64,000 nucleotides of DNA, from positions 94,563,764-94,627,763 of the forward strand of contig OW121744.1 in NCBI GenBank assembly GCA_933228675.1. Direction: 5' to 3'. The notes below the pieces were generated by a model. It ran no database searches, was not told where the DNA came from, and was given only the letters and a program-made list of their open reading frames with translations. This stretch comes from Stomorhina lunata. Lineage: Eukaryota > Arthropoda > Insecta > Diptera > Rhiniidae. Shown in pieces: positions 37,371-48,339 of the stretch (position 1 is the stretch's first letter; each line of letters begins with the position of its first letter). The translations under genes were made by a program, and so were the position numbers.

Positions 37371-40300
37371 GACAAATTTCCTATAAAAATAAGAAGTTTT
37401 TGAAAATTTTCTTATAAAAATATGAAATTTTTGAAAAATTTCTAATAAAAATAAGAAATTTTTAAAAAAATTCCTATAAAAATACGAAATTTTTGAAAAA
37501 TGTTCTATAAAAATAAAAATTTTGTGAAATATTTCCTATAAAAATAAGAAATTTTTGAAAATTTTCCTATTGAATTAAGAAAATTTTAAAAATATCCTAA
37601 AAGAAAACAAGAAATTTTTAAAACATTTCCTATAAAAATAAGGAATTATTGAAAAATTTTCTAGAAAAATAAGAAATTTTTGAAAAATTTCCCACAAAAA
37701 TAAGAAATTTCCTTTGACAATAGGAAATTTTTGGAAAATTTCCTGTAAAAACAGGAATAAGAAATTTTTGAAAAATTTGCTTGAAAAATTTCCTATAAAA
37801 ATAAGAAATTCTGAAAATTAAAAAAAAGGGATTTTTGGAAAATTTCCTACTGAAATTAGAATTTTTTGACAAATTTCTTATCAAAATAAGAAATTATTGA
37901 ATAGTTTCCTATCAAAATAAGAAATTTTTGAAAATTTTCTTATCAAACTAAAAAACTTTTAAAGATTTTCCAGAAAAATAAGAAATTTTTGAAAAATTTG
38001 CTATAAAAATATGAAGTTTTTGAAAAGTTTCCTATAAAAATAAGAAAATTTTTGAAAAATATCCTACAAAGATAAGAAATTTTTGAAAAATTTCCGGCAA
38101 AAATTAGAAATTTAAAAAAAAATTAATATAAAAATAAGAAATTATTGAAAAATATTTTAGAAAAATAAGAAATTTTTGAAAAGTTTCCTATAAAAAAAAT
38201 AATTTTTGAAAAAATTTCTATAAAAGAAAATTTTTGAAAAATTTCCAGTGCAAGTAAGAAATTTTTTAAAAATTTCCTATAAAAATAAAAAATTTTTGAA
38301 AAATTTCTTATAAAATTAAATAATTTTTGAATAAATTTCCTATAGACAATTTTTGAAAAATTTCCTATAAAATTAAATAATTTTTGAATAAATTTCCTAT
38401 AGACAATTTTTGAAAAATTTCCTATAAAAATAGGAAATTTTTGAAAAATTTCTTATAAAAATAAGAATTTGTTTTAAAAATTTCTTATAAATATAAGATT
38501 TTTTTTTTTAATTTCCTATTAAAATAAGAAATTTCTTGAAAAGTTTCTTATTAAAATAAGAAATTTTTAAAAAAATTTCTTTAAAAAATAAGAAATTTTT
38601 GAAAATTTTCTTAAAAAAAATAAGAAATTTTTGAAAAATTTCTTAAAAAAAATAAGAAATTTTTGAAAAATTTCTTAAAAAAATAAGAAATTTTTGAAAA
38701 ATTTCTTAAAAAAATAAGAAATTTTTGAAAAATTTCCTATAAAAATAGGAAATTTTTGAAAAATTTCCTATAAAAATAGGAAATTTTTGAAAAATTTCCT
38801 ATAAAAATAGGAAATTTTTGAAAAATTTCCTATAAAAATAGGAAATTTTTGAAAAATTTCCTATAAAAATAGGAAATTTTTGAAAAATTTCCTATAAAAA
38901 TAGGAAATTTTTGAAAAATTTCCTATAAAAATAGGAAATTTTTGAAAAATTTCCTATAAAAATAGGAAATTTTTGAAAAATTTCCTATAAAAATAGGAAA
39001 TTTTTGAAAAATTTCCTATAAAAATAGGAAATTTTTGAAAATTTTCCTATAAAAATAGGAAATTTTTGAAAAATTTCCTATAAAAATAGGAAATTTTTGA
39101 AAAATTTCCTATAAAAATAGGAAATTTTTGAAAAAATTCCTATAAAAATAGGAAATTTTTGAAAAATTTCCTATAAAAATAGGAAATTTTTGAAAAATTT
39201 CCTATAAAAATAGGAAATTTTTGAAAAATTTCCTATAAAAATAGGAAATTTTTGAAAAATTTCCTATAAAAATAGGAAATTTTTGAAAAATTTCCTATAA
39301 AAATAGGAAATTTTTGAAAAATTTCCTATAAAAATAGGAAATTTTTGAAAAATTTCCTATAAAAATAGGAAATTTTTGAAAAATTTCCTATAAAAATAGG
39401 AAATTTTTGAAAAATTTCCTATAAAAATTTCCTATAAAAATAGGAAATTTTTGAAAAATTTCCTATAAAAATAGGAAATTTTTGAAAAATTTCCTATAAA
39501 AATAGGAAATTTTTGAAAAATTTCCTATAAAAATAGGAAATTTTTGAAAAATTTCCTATAAAAATAGGAAATTTTTGAAAAATTTCCTATAAAAATAGGA
39601 AATTTTTGAAAAATTTCCTATAAAAATAGGAAATTTTTGAAAAATTTCCTATAAAAATAGGAAATTTTTGAAAAATTTCCTATAAAAATAGGAAATTTTT
39701 GAAAAATTTCCTATAAAAATAGGAAATTTTTGAAAAATTTCCTATAAAAATAGGAAATTTTTGAAAAATTTCCTATAAAAATAGGAAATTTTTGAAAAAT
39801 TTCCTATAAAAATAGGAAATTTTTGAAAATTTTCCTATAAAAATAGGAAATTTTTGAAAAATTTCCTATAAAAATAGGAAATTTTTGAAAAATTTCCTAT
39901 AAAAATAGGAAATTTTTGAAAAATTTCCTATAAAAATAGGAAATTTTTGAAAAATTTCCTATAAAAATAGGAAATTTTTGAAAAATTTCCTATAAAAATA
40001 GGAAATTTTTGAAAAATTTCCTATAAAAATAGGAAATTTTTGAAAAATTTCCTATAAAAATAGGAAATTTTTGAAAAATTTCCTATAAAAATAGGAAATT
40101 TTTGAAAAATTTCCTATAAAAATAGGAAATTTTTGAAAAATTTCCTATAAAAATAGGAAATTTTTGAAAAATTTCCTATAAAAATAGGAAATTTTTGAAA
40201 AATTTCCTATAAAAATAGGAAATTTTTGAAAAATTTCCTATAAAAATAGGAAATTTTTGAAAAATTTCCTATAAAAATAGGAAATTTTTAAAAAATTTCC

Positions 40301-40930
40301 TATAAAAATAGGAAATTTTTGAAAAATTTCCTATAAAAATAGGAAATTTTTGAAAAATTTCCTATAAAAATAGGAAATTTTTGAAAAATTTCCTATAAAA
40401 ATAGGAAGTTTTTGAAAAATTTCCTATAAAAATAGGAAGTTTTTGAAAAATTTCCTATAAAAATAGGAAATTCTTGAAAAATTTCCTATAAAAATAGGAA
40501 ATTTTTGAAAATTTTCCTATAAAAATAGGAAATTTTTGAAAAATTTCCAATAAAAATAGGAAATTTTTGAAAAATTTCCCATAAAAATAGGAAATTTTTG
40601 AAAAATTTCCAATAAAAATAGGAAATTTTTGAAAAATTTCCTATAAAAATAGGATATTTTTGAAAAATTTCCTATAAAAATAGGAAATTTTTAAATAATT
40701 TCCTATAAAAATAAGAAATTTTTGAAAAATTTCCTATAAAAATAGGAAATTTTTGAAAAATTTCCTCTAAAAATAGGAAATTTTTAAAAAATTTCCTTTA
40801 AAAATAAGAAATTTTGGAAAAATTTCCTATAAAAATAAAAAATTTTTGAAAAATTTCCGATAAAAATATGAAATTTTTGAAAAATTTCCTTTAAAAATAA
40901 GAAATTTTTGGAAAATTTTTTTCTTTTCTT
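37371..40930 (+). repeat. Type A 31-bp satellite array, forward
   Basis: About 115 units of the type A repeat. Units are strongly diverged at 37371-38720 (mostly AAGAAA variants), nearly perfect at 38720-40500 (AATAGGAAATTTTTGAAAAA), and degenerate again to 40930. A homogenised core with diverged flanks is the classic pattern of unequal exchange in a satellite. Confidence 0.95.
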
Positions 40931-41545
40931 TCTCTCTATATTATTTCATTAAATTACATTAAATCGATTTTCGAACACATTATCAATAAGATTAATGGTT
41001 GTAATTAAAAATTTTCGAAAAATTTAAAATATTTTGTAGTATTTGACTTCATTTGTTGTCTTACTACTACTACAACTCCTCTCGAACTGACTTAAATTAA
41101 TCAATTTACACTCTTTTAACCAGTTTGATTGCGATGTTGGAGTATTTGGATGTTGGAAAAATGGGACAAAAAAAAAAAGAAGAATATATAGACGATTTTG
41201 AATAAACCCACCAGCATCATTAAAATCAACATCATCTATTTAAGACAATATGCATACGATTTGTAGCATCATTAGTTTTGATTATAAAGTGATTTTTTTG
41301 CTGTCGGTTTTTTTTTTCTTTGGCTAAAGGTTTTGTAAAAGATATTACGAAAAGTGAAAAATAACAGTAAGGGAAAGAAAACTAGTAGTAGTAGAAATGG
41401 TTAAAAAACTTGATAAAGATTGAGAAAGAATTTTGGTTGTAAAATAAAAGATAATTATGAAGACTCTTTGTTACAAGTAAACATTAGTTGCTACCTTTTC
41501 TCGTTGTTAATCCTTAACCCACAAACCTTACGTCCACTCATACAA
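40931..41545. other. Spacer, no gene seen
   Basis: AT-rich sequence with a few ACTACTACTAC and GTAGTAGTAG triplet stretches. No gene seen. Confidence 0.55.
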
Positions 41546-41549
41546 AGAT

Positions 41550-41690
41550 ACGAACTATATTCACTCAAATTACTGTCCCAACGTGTTTAAGTTCTTTACG
41601 AATAAGAGTGTAACAACGAAGCTGTTGGCTTTATCTATCTGATATTTGGTATCATTGTATGTTGGACTCGTGTTGACAACAGATCTAAAG
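41550..41690 (+). repeat. Inverted repeat flank, left arm
   Basis: About 140 bases with TCACTCAAATTACTGTC, AAGCTGTTGGCT and GGACTCGTGTTGACAA. The reverse complement of 44055-44200 matches it along its length with scattered differences. The two arms enclose dispersed repeats R1 and R2. Confidence 0.85.
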
Positions 41691-42430
41691 TCAAACAAGT
41701 GAGAAAGCGCTATAGTCGGTCTAGCCCGACCATACAATACCCTTCACCACTAAGGTCAAAGGTGTTATTTTTCCTGTATAAAGACAAATATTTGCTAAAT
41801 TTTGCCATCATACAAACATTTTCTCCAAACTTATATATTTAACCTGTTTCCGTCATTTGGACTTATATGAGAGATAGGGTCAAATGTGGACCGATTATCT
41901 CGAAATTTGGCAAATTGATTACAGTTGTTACAAAAATTATGTATGCGAAAAATAAACTTAAATTTTCATTATCTTTAGATTTCCGAGCGTTTTAGTGATT
42001 TTTTGTCTCATTTAGTGCGTTTTTGAAGAAGAGTTTGTATGGGAGCTATGGTCAAATGTAGACCGATTTCAACGAAATTTGGTACAGTGATTTAAGTTTA
42101 CAAAAGCAGTATTTGATTTAAATTTCATGAAAAAATATTGATATTTGTGGCCAATATATCAATTCCGGGAAGTGGAACCTATGGGAGGTACCATAAATAA
42201 TGAACCGATTTTGATCAATTTCAATAACCATGGTCCCACTATCAAAAAAATGAGCTGTGCCAAATTTCATCAAATAATCTTTAGAATTGTGACCTGTAGT
42301 TTGATTACAAGGTTTATATGGGGGTCCAGCCAGCCAGCCCGACGGACGGACAGACGGACATCGCTAAATCGACTCAGAAAGTGATACTAAGCCTATTGGT
42401 ATACTAAAAGGTGGGTCTACTTTGATTAAA
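41690..42430 (-). repeat. Dispersed repeat R1, inverted copy
   Basis: Reverse-complement relative of 29810-30640. It starts with the terminal GCTATAGTCGGTCTAGCCCG and AATACCCTTCACC, continues through GAGAGATAGGGTCAAATGTG, and has a shortened GACGGACGGACAGACGGACA block near 42340-42360. The open frame at 42145-42384 lies inside the repeat and is not a gene. Confidence 0.82.
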
Positions 42431-43985
42431 ATCCGGTCTCATAATCGGGTATAGCTTTACATTAATAAATTGTTAAACACTTTTCGTTATGCTTAATATG
42501 TAGTTAGGCTAAACACGTTAATAGTAATACGGCAGGTCCATATATTTCGTTAGGAGTTCCTAATGCATCCATCATATATAAAGTCTAAGCTGAACATTGA
42601 TTGATGCCTATATAATTTCATAGGCGCAATCTTAATATATTGAATGTACCTCCAAATGTTTTTGTAGAAATAAAAAGGGGATGTTATACATATATAAAAA
42701 TTATAGAAAAATGTTGACCGATTGTAACAAAATTTTACACACTAGCTGTTATATACATATAGAGCTTATTATTGCAAAACTTAGTGGCTTGAGCTATCTT
42801 AGTTTCTAATTTAATAGCTTTTAACAGGCCTTTGCTACAATTTTAGGTTTTCGGGAGTGTTTTTTGTATGAAAGCTATAGTCAAATATGGACTGATTCCT
42901 ATAAAATTTGATAAACTGATCAAAAGTTGCATAAAACTTCCCTATGTTAAATTTAGTCGTCATAGCTATTACAATTGTATTCAATTTATCAGCATTAATG
43001 TGTTTCCCGGGGCGGGGTTATATGGGAGCTCTAACTAAATTTGAATAGATTTTGTCCACTTTCAATGCACAACTTTTTCAAAATATCCAAAATATTTTTG
43101 TAAAATTTTGTCCCTCTAGCTCTTTTCGTTAAGGCGCTATCACGCTTTTATCTGACGGACAGACGGACATAAACACCCTTTTCTTTATATATTTTTGTTT
43201 TTCCATAAGTGACCGATTGTGACAAAGTTGCACACTGGCTGGTATTGACATAAGACTTCCTTGTGCCTAATTTAGTCTTTCTAGCTCTTGTAGTTAAGGA
43301 GCTATTACGCTTTTATCTGACGGACAGACGGATATAAACCCCCTTTTCTTTTTGAATTTTTGTGTTTCCGTAAGTTTTTTATATGGGAGCTATAGTCAAA
43401 TGGTAGACGATTATGACAAAATTTTGCACACTGGCTGGCATTGACATAAGACTTTCCTGTGCCAAATTAAGTGATTATATCTGTTATACTTTTAGAGTTA
43501 TTGGTGTTTAAGTGTATTTTAGGTGGAATTTATGCTGTTTCCGTAAGTTTTTTGTATGGGAGCTATGGCTAAATGTGAACCGATTTTGATGAAATTTTAT
43601 GTGCTGCCTAAGGCTTTTTTAAGACTTTCATATACCAAATTGTATCATCATAGCTGTTATAATTTGTCATTTTTAATAACTAAGCGATTAGCCTAGACTA
43701 GTTTTTACGGGAGCTATGGTCAAATGTGAACCGATTTTGCCCAATTTCAATTTTCTCAGAGATGAAGAATATTTTTATTAAGTTTCAGTGAGCTAGTTTC
43801 TTTCGTTTAGGCGTTATCGTGATTTCAACAGACAGACAGACGGACATCGCTTAATCGTCTTAGAATTTCATAGGGATTCAGAATATATATCGTTTTCGGT
43901 TTTTAAGCCCTTATTAAGGAAATTAGAAAAGGAATGACAATCTCAATATACCCCCCATTCGTTTTGATGGTGGGTATTAAAACAG
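42405..43985 (-). repeat. Dispersed repeat R2, copy 1
   Basis: A roughly 1.58-kb repeat made of related modules, each with a GGGAGCTATGGTCAAATGTG-like block and a CTGACGGACAGACGGA block. Its inverse copy is 59960-61530. Shared ends are CCGGTCTCATAATCGGGTAT on one side and TATACCCCCCATTCGTTTTG on the other. Non-coding; class unknown. Confidence 0.85.
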
Positions 43986-44054
43986 TCCCAATAAAAATTT
44001 AATTTTGTGTTATTTATTTTTTATTAACGGTAAGTGTCACAATAATGTTTTTTA

Positions 44055-44200
44055 ATTACAATTGTCAACACGAGTCCTATATACAATAATACCAAGTATC
44101 AGAGAGATTGAGCCAACAGCTTTGTTGCTACACTCATATTCCTAAACAAATTTAAAACATTGCGACAGTAATTTGAGTGACTGTATATTGGTTCTCTCTG
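44055..44200 (-). repeat. Inverted repeat flank, right arm
   Basis: Inverse partner of 41550-41690, including TTGTCAACACGAGTCC and GAGCCAACAGCTTTGTTGC. With the left arm it bounds a 2.65-kb composite. Confidence 0.85.
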
Positions 44201-44679
44201 GCGTCTGGATAAGTGTCAGTGATGCTTTTGCAGCCTTAAAGTTTTCTCGGTCTAGACATATATAGTTATTTTTTAAACACAATATCTTCATTGTGCTATT
44301 TCTTTGACCGTCTCTGTACTAATCAAGTGAGTAAATGAGTGAATGTTTTTAAGTAGTATACAGGTGTTTCATCAATATTTAACAAGCATTTGTTAAACTG
44401 CCCTTTTTTCTCGGGGATTTCATACCTTAATCAATAACATTTGATAAGCCCCTTTAAGAAGTCGAAGAAGACAGGGCATTAAAGACATTTAGCCCAACAC
44501 TTGCAGCAACACGAAGAGAAAGTGTTTACAAAGAGGAGGTTTTTCTAATTCAGTTAAATAGGCTAGAAATTAATAAATGAGTTAACATAAAAAATATAAC
44601 AAACTACATGTTAAGGAAATTAAGTAATAAAATTTAAATTTACAAAAAAGAAAAACTAAAATAAAAATTTTTAAACCCA
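44200..44679. other. Spacer, no gene seen
   Basis: AT-rich sequence without recognised features. Confidence 0.5.
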
Positions 44680-44869
44680 CCCAGCAAAACTTTTCATTAC
44701 CAAATAATGGGTTAAACAGCTAAACTATTGAACACGAACTACTTACTCATTCACTGTTTAAGTCATTACATTAACATGGGGATGTCATTGGAGGCAAGTA
44801 CTTATCAATTGCAGAAAAGTAATGACTTGGGTAAGCTATTGGATAACAACAACAACAACAACTTATTTT

Positions 44870-45059
44870 GTTGTTGTTTTGTTTAAAAAAATATATTTTT
44901 AAACGAATTACAATTTTTTTTTATGATCCCATGGGGGCTCGAACCCAGACCCCTACGTCTGCTAGGCGGAGACTCTTCTACTGAGCTACTTCATATGTTG
45001 AAAACTTAGAAGCTTATAATTAATATATACAATTTTTATTTTTAGATCCAGAATCATGT
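44870..45059 (+). repeat. 190-bp direct repeat, copy 1
   Basis: The block from TTGTTTAAAAAAATATAT to TCATGTGAC recurs at 45305-45493 with about one base change (CTTCTACTG versus CTTCCACTG). The two copies flank the mariner fragment at 45064-45308. Confidence 0.9.
44924..44992 (-). other. tRNA-like segment (copy 1)
   Basis: On the minus strand it reads TAGCTCAGTAGAAGAGTC (A-box-like) and then CTGGGTTCGAGCCCC (B-box-like) at tRNA spacing. The acceptor stem does not pair and the anticodon arm is unclear, so it is a tRNA-derived pseudogene or SINE head rather than a working tRNA. It could still bind TFIIIC or drive Pol III transcription. Confidence 0.6.
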
Positions 45060-45063
45060 GACA

Positions 45064-45308
45064 AAAATTTGTACTAAAATAATATGAGTTCCTTTACAAA
45101 AAGCCTTTTATTTCGCAAACCCTCCATAGGCGCACTTTTTTGATTTTTTTTATTTTGATTTTAATATCGGCTGTTTTTTATTGAGGTATAGAACTTTAAG
45201 TTGGCATCACTTTTTTAACTGGCGGCCATTTTGTCAGCTGTCAAGTGATTAATATTTAGTTTGGTTTGCCATTTCATCATGAACAGGTTGACAAAAGAAC
45301 AACGCTTG
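45064..45308 (+). pseudogene. Mariner 5' fragment with flanking DNA
   Basis: About 245 bases closely matching 48965-49206: roughly 100 bases upstream of the rosa mariner left end, the terminal repeat (GTTTTTTATTGAGGTATAGA), and the first codons of the transposase. It stops after about nine codons (MNRLTKEQR). Because the match includes flanking DNA it is a duplicated fragment, not an independent insertion. It keeps an ATG at 45279-45281 where the longer copy has GTG. Confidence 0.88.
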
Positions 45309-45493
45309 TTTTGTTTAAAAAAATATATTTTTAAACGAATTACAATTTTTTTTTATGATCCCATGGGGGCTCGAACCCAGACCCCTACGTCTGCTAGGCG
45401 GAGACTCTTCCACTGAGCTACTTCATATGTTGAAAACTTAGAAGCTTATAATTAATATATACAATTTTTATTTTTAGATCCAGAATCATGTGA
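45305..45493 (+). repeat. 190-bp direct repeat, copy 2
   Basis: Nearly identical to 44870-45059 and immediately follows the mariner fragment. It includes the second tRNA-like segment on the minus strand (45356-45425). Confidence 0.9.
45356..45425 (-). other. tRNA-like segment (copy 2)
   Basis: Same A-box and B-box-like segment as at 44924-44992, duplicated with its surroundings. Confidence 0.6.
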
Positions 45494-45703
45494 CAATAAC
45501 TTTGTTTTTCCCTGTTTTTTTTGCTTTGTTGTAATTTTTGGAAACATTTCCATACGATTTTTTGTAAATGTTTAATGCATTTAATAAACAAAAAAGAAGT
45601 TTTTTTAATTATTTTAAAACTTAAACGATTTAATTCTTCTCTTTTGTATACGTTTTTATATAATAATGGCTCTTACTTATTTAAATGACCTATAGATACA
45701 ACC

Positions 45704-45795
45704 TATTTTCTTCGATCTTGTACGAATATTCTTCAATTTTATAGGCCAAGTTGTGAAAAATTTTCCTCTACTTGGTCTTTCCATCCTATTTTTTA
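45704..45795 (-). pseudogene. Non-LTR retrotransposon C-terminal scrap
   Basis: On the minus strand the sequence translates to WKDQVEENFSQLGL, a stop, then a decayed NWRI..QDR. WKDQVEE-LxxLG-NWRxxAQDR is the recurrent C-terminal ending of some insect retrotransposon polymerase proteins. Related scraps lie at 46590-46680 and 52565-52645. It has an internal stop and is far too short to function. Confidence 0.6.
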
Positions 45796-46235
45796 TCGCT
45801 CTTATTGAACAATTCGCGGTACATGTTAGCTCACTATGTAACGTAGTTCTTTGACTGATGTCACTAGGAGGTCAGTCTATGCTATAAGTCTATGCTTACC
45901 AAGTTAAGACCAAGCAGAACCGTTGCTTGGTATCCAATAGGTATTTAGCCTACATAATCAAAATTTACTCATGATAGTATTTTTTCATTACCGTGAGTTA
46001 CCCAGCAAAACTTTTCATTACCAAATAATGAGTTAAACAGCTAAACTATTGAACACTAACTACTTACTCATTCACTGTTTAAGTCATTACATTAACATGG
46101 GGATGTCATTGAAGGCAAGTACTTACCAATTGCAGAAAAGTAATGACTTGGGTAAGCAATTGGAAAACAACAACAACAACTTTTTTGTTGTTGTATTTCA
46201 AAAAATATATTTTTAAATACAAAAATTTATTTTTA

Positions 46236-46304
46236 TGACCCCATGGGGGCTCGAACCCAGACCCTCCGACTGCTAGGCAGAGACTCTTCCACTGAGCTAC
46301 TTCA
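46236..46304 (-). other. tRNA-like segment (copy 3)
   Basis: On the minus strand TAGCTCAGTGGAAGAGTC and then GGTTCGAGCCCC, with CTGCCTAGCAG between. It is more regular than copies 1 and 2, but the acceptor stem is again unpaired. Part of the second MITE-like unit. Confidence 0.6.
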
Positions 46305-46589
46305 TATATAATATAAACAATTTTTATTTTTAGATCTAAAATCATGTGACAATAACTTTGTTTTTCCCTGCTTTTTTTGCTTTGTTGAAATTTTTGAAAA
46401 AATATTTTTATACAATTTTTTGTAAATGTTTAATGCATTTAATAAACAATAAAGAAGTTTTTTTTTAATTATTTAAAACTTAAACCATTTAAAACTTCTT
46501 TTTTGTATAAGTTTTTACATAAGATTGGCTCTTACTTACTTAAATGGCCTATAGTTACAACCTGTTAAGGTCAAAGTTAGAGCATATTT

Positions 46590-46680
46590 TAGAATTCCAT
46601 GGATTTCGATCTTGTGCGATTATTCTCCAATTTTATAGGCCAAGCTTTGAAAAATGTTCCTCTACTTGGTCTTTCTATTG
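46590..46680 (-). pseudogene. Non-LTR retrotransposon C-terminal scrap
   Basis: The minus strand reads KDQVEEHFSKLGL, a stop, then NWRIIAQDRNPWNSK, homologous to the scrap at 45704-45795 and somewhat better preserved. It is the tail end of a polymerase protein with no other domain remaining here. Confidence 0.62.
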
Positions 46681-46842
46681 AAGTTTCGGACATCATCCTC
46701 TAACATTAGGTGGTGGGACATTTGAATTCTAATTTTATCCATTTTTTTCTAGAGAGTGTTACTAGCCCGTAATCCTAACCCATTTTTATTGATCTTATAT
46801 TAAGGGGTGTTAAGACGGTATGTTTTCATTACCGTGGGTTAG

Positions 46843-47341
46843 TTTTCCATTTTTTTTGCAGAAGGTAATATTTAAGTTCTTAAAATTCAAAAATCATTTA
46901 AAAAGACTCTTTTAATAAAAAAAAACTAACTAACCGGGGCCATTCATTTTTAATTACCATCTTAATTACAAATAAGTACTTCTGTAATAACTTATTATTT
47001 ATTCGGAGGGTATGTTGTAGTCATTACAAGGTAACCAGTTATCAGAGTACTTGCCATTACCAAAGTTTTGCTGGGTAGTTTTCCAAAATTTTTTTTACAG
47101 AAGGTAATATTTATGTTTTTAAAATTCAAAAATCATTTAAAAATACATTTTTTATAAAAAAAAAATTAAAAAAAATTGTTGCTCTTGGTGGGATTTGAAC
47201 CCGGGCCATTTAGTTCAACTTACCATTTTAATTACAAATAAGTAGTTATGTAATAACTTATTAGTTATTCGGAGGGTATGTTGTAGTCATTACAAGGTAA
47301 CCAGTTACCAGAGTACTTGCCGTTACCAAAGTTTTGCTGGG
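46843..47341 (+). repeat. Tandem duplication of MITE right end
   Basis: Two consecutive copies (46843-47075 and 47076-47341) share GTTTTCC, CAGAAGGTAATATTTA, AAAATTCAAAAATCATTTAA, ATTACAAATAAGTA and TTATTCGGAGGGTATGTTGT. The second also holds a tRNA-B-box-like GGGATTTGAACCCGGGCC (47190-47207), which is mostly deleted in the first. Confidence 0.82.
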
Positions 47342-48009
47342 CAAATCTAAATTTTTGTAAACCAAAAAAAAAAAAAATAAGATTTTCAAAAATTTACATT
47401 TCTTTTAAAATTCATTTCAATTAATCTAATGAATTTACTACCCTGTTTGTTTTTAATGCAAAATTTATTATTACCATTAACTTTTCACCATTTGATTTTC
47501 AGACCCTTTTGCACGCACATTTTGTAAATGTATAGGAAATTGCATATTATTGAGCTGCATATATCGTCCGATTCGTTGACAATTATTGCACAACCATTGG
47601 CAAAGCACTTGAAATATGAATTTTCAAGTGCTTGGTACGGATGCATTAAAGTGCGTGCGTGTGGGTTCATGATGGTGTATGTGTTTAACTGTCACATTAA
47701 GATGGACCATTATTTAGGGAACTAAATATTAAATCCCATTCATAGTGTGAGGATAAGCCTGTATAGACTAAGTATAAGATTTTAATGTCTAAGTGTAGTT
47801 TCTCCTTTAACGATCCACGCTCAAATGATAGTTGTATACAATTTTTAAACTGCACCTTCAATAGTACTAAAGATATACGACAATAAAAATTTTTTTTAAA
47901 TGGTTGACGAAAGTTTTGATATCGCCGAAGAATAGTCAATTGTAGGTTTAAAACAGTCAAGAGCAAACAATAAATTTGTTCTAACTAGTTATAAAGTAAA
48001 TTATCAAAT
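47342..48009. other. Spacer with a higher-complexity segment
   Basis: The segment 47490-47725 is more GC-rich and less repetitive than its surroundings and contains the perfect hairpin at 47603-47633. Open frames exist on both strands here (47485-47670 minus, 47528-47725 plus), but neither resembles a known protein. It could be a conserved non-coding element. Confidence 0.4.
47603..47633. other. Perfect 12-bp inverted repeat, 7-base loop
   Basis: AAGCACTTGAAA, loop TATGAAT, TTTCAAGTGCTT. The arms contain CACTTGA/TCAAGTG, the core bound by NK-2 class homeodomain proteins in flies. It could be a paired binding site or an RNA hairpin; neither is shown. Confidence 0.7.
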
Positions 48010-48272
48010 CCGTTTGAAGTAAGACAAGGATGTATCATGTCACCTATACATTTTATCCACGTTATCAACAACATAATGCGCACGGCTCTGAACGGTAGAT
48101 ATGGTATCCAATGGACACCCTTTAAACAACTCGAGGACTTGAAATACGCTGATGTCGTTTGTCTTCTAAGCCAAAGCTCAGGTCACCTTCGAGAGAACAC
48201 TAACGCTATCAGTACTGAATAAGCTGGAAATCAATATTTTCAAGACAAAGATTATGTCTAAAGGCTATGGCG
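48010..48272 (+). pseudogene. Non-LTR reverse transcriptase fragment (broken)
   Basis: Frame one (48010-48222) reads EVRQGCIMSPIHFIHVINNI and later GIQWTPFKQLEDLKYADVV. This is the palm region of a non-LTR reverse transcriptase, with the QGC-(I/M)-SP motif and the catalytic YADD box, here changed to YADV, so one metal-binding aspartate is lost. After a stop, a second frame (48218-48272) continues NKLEINIFKTKIM, the region that normally follows the catalytic box, showing a frameshift. Nothing upstream or downstream of the palm is recognisable. This is a decayed retrotransposon fragment, probably not the same element as 7882-8688. It cannot be active. Confidence 0.8.
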
Positions 48273-48339
48273 CACGTCAATGTGGATAATAAGGTTATTG
48301 GATGTGTAATTACACTCTGACACATTTTGAGGCTAATGG

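Larger units (their letters stand above)
44680..47341. mobile_element. MITE-like cluster with CCCAGCAAAACTTT ends
   Basis: Left-type ends CCCAGCAAAACTTTT start at 44680 and 46001. Right-type ends AAAGTTTTGCTGGG finish at 47075 and 47341. A further right-type end is at 56052-56065. Subterminal blocks are also shared (AAGTACTTA/CCAATTGCAGAAAAGTAATG on the left; ACAAGGTAACCAGTT on the right). The structure looks like two nested or tandemly duplicated non-autonomous elements. No transposase was found. Target duplications are not obvious, so the superfamily is unassigned. Confidence 0.65.

Noticed and set aside
42145..42384. 79-codon open frame
   Set aside because: Lies wholly inside dispersed repeat R1, whose other copy does not preserve it.
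44924..46304. Functional tRNA genes
   Set aside because: A- and B-box-like blocks are present, but acceptor stems do not pair and the copies are embedded in duplicated transposon sequence.
47485..47725. Overlapping open frames on both strands as a host exon
   Set aside because: No protein similarity recognised and no clear splice-site pair; kept only as a possible conserved non-coding element.
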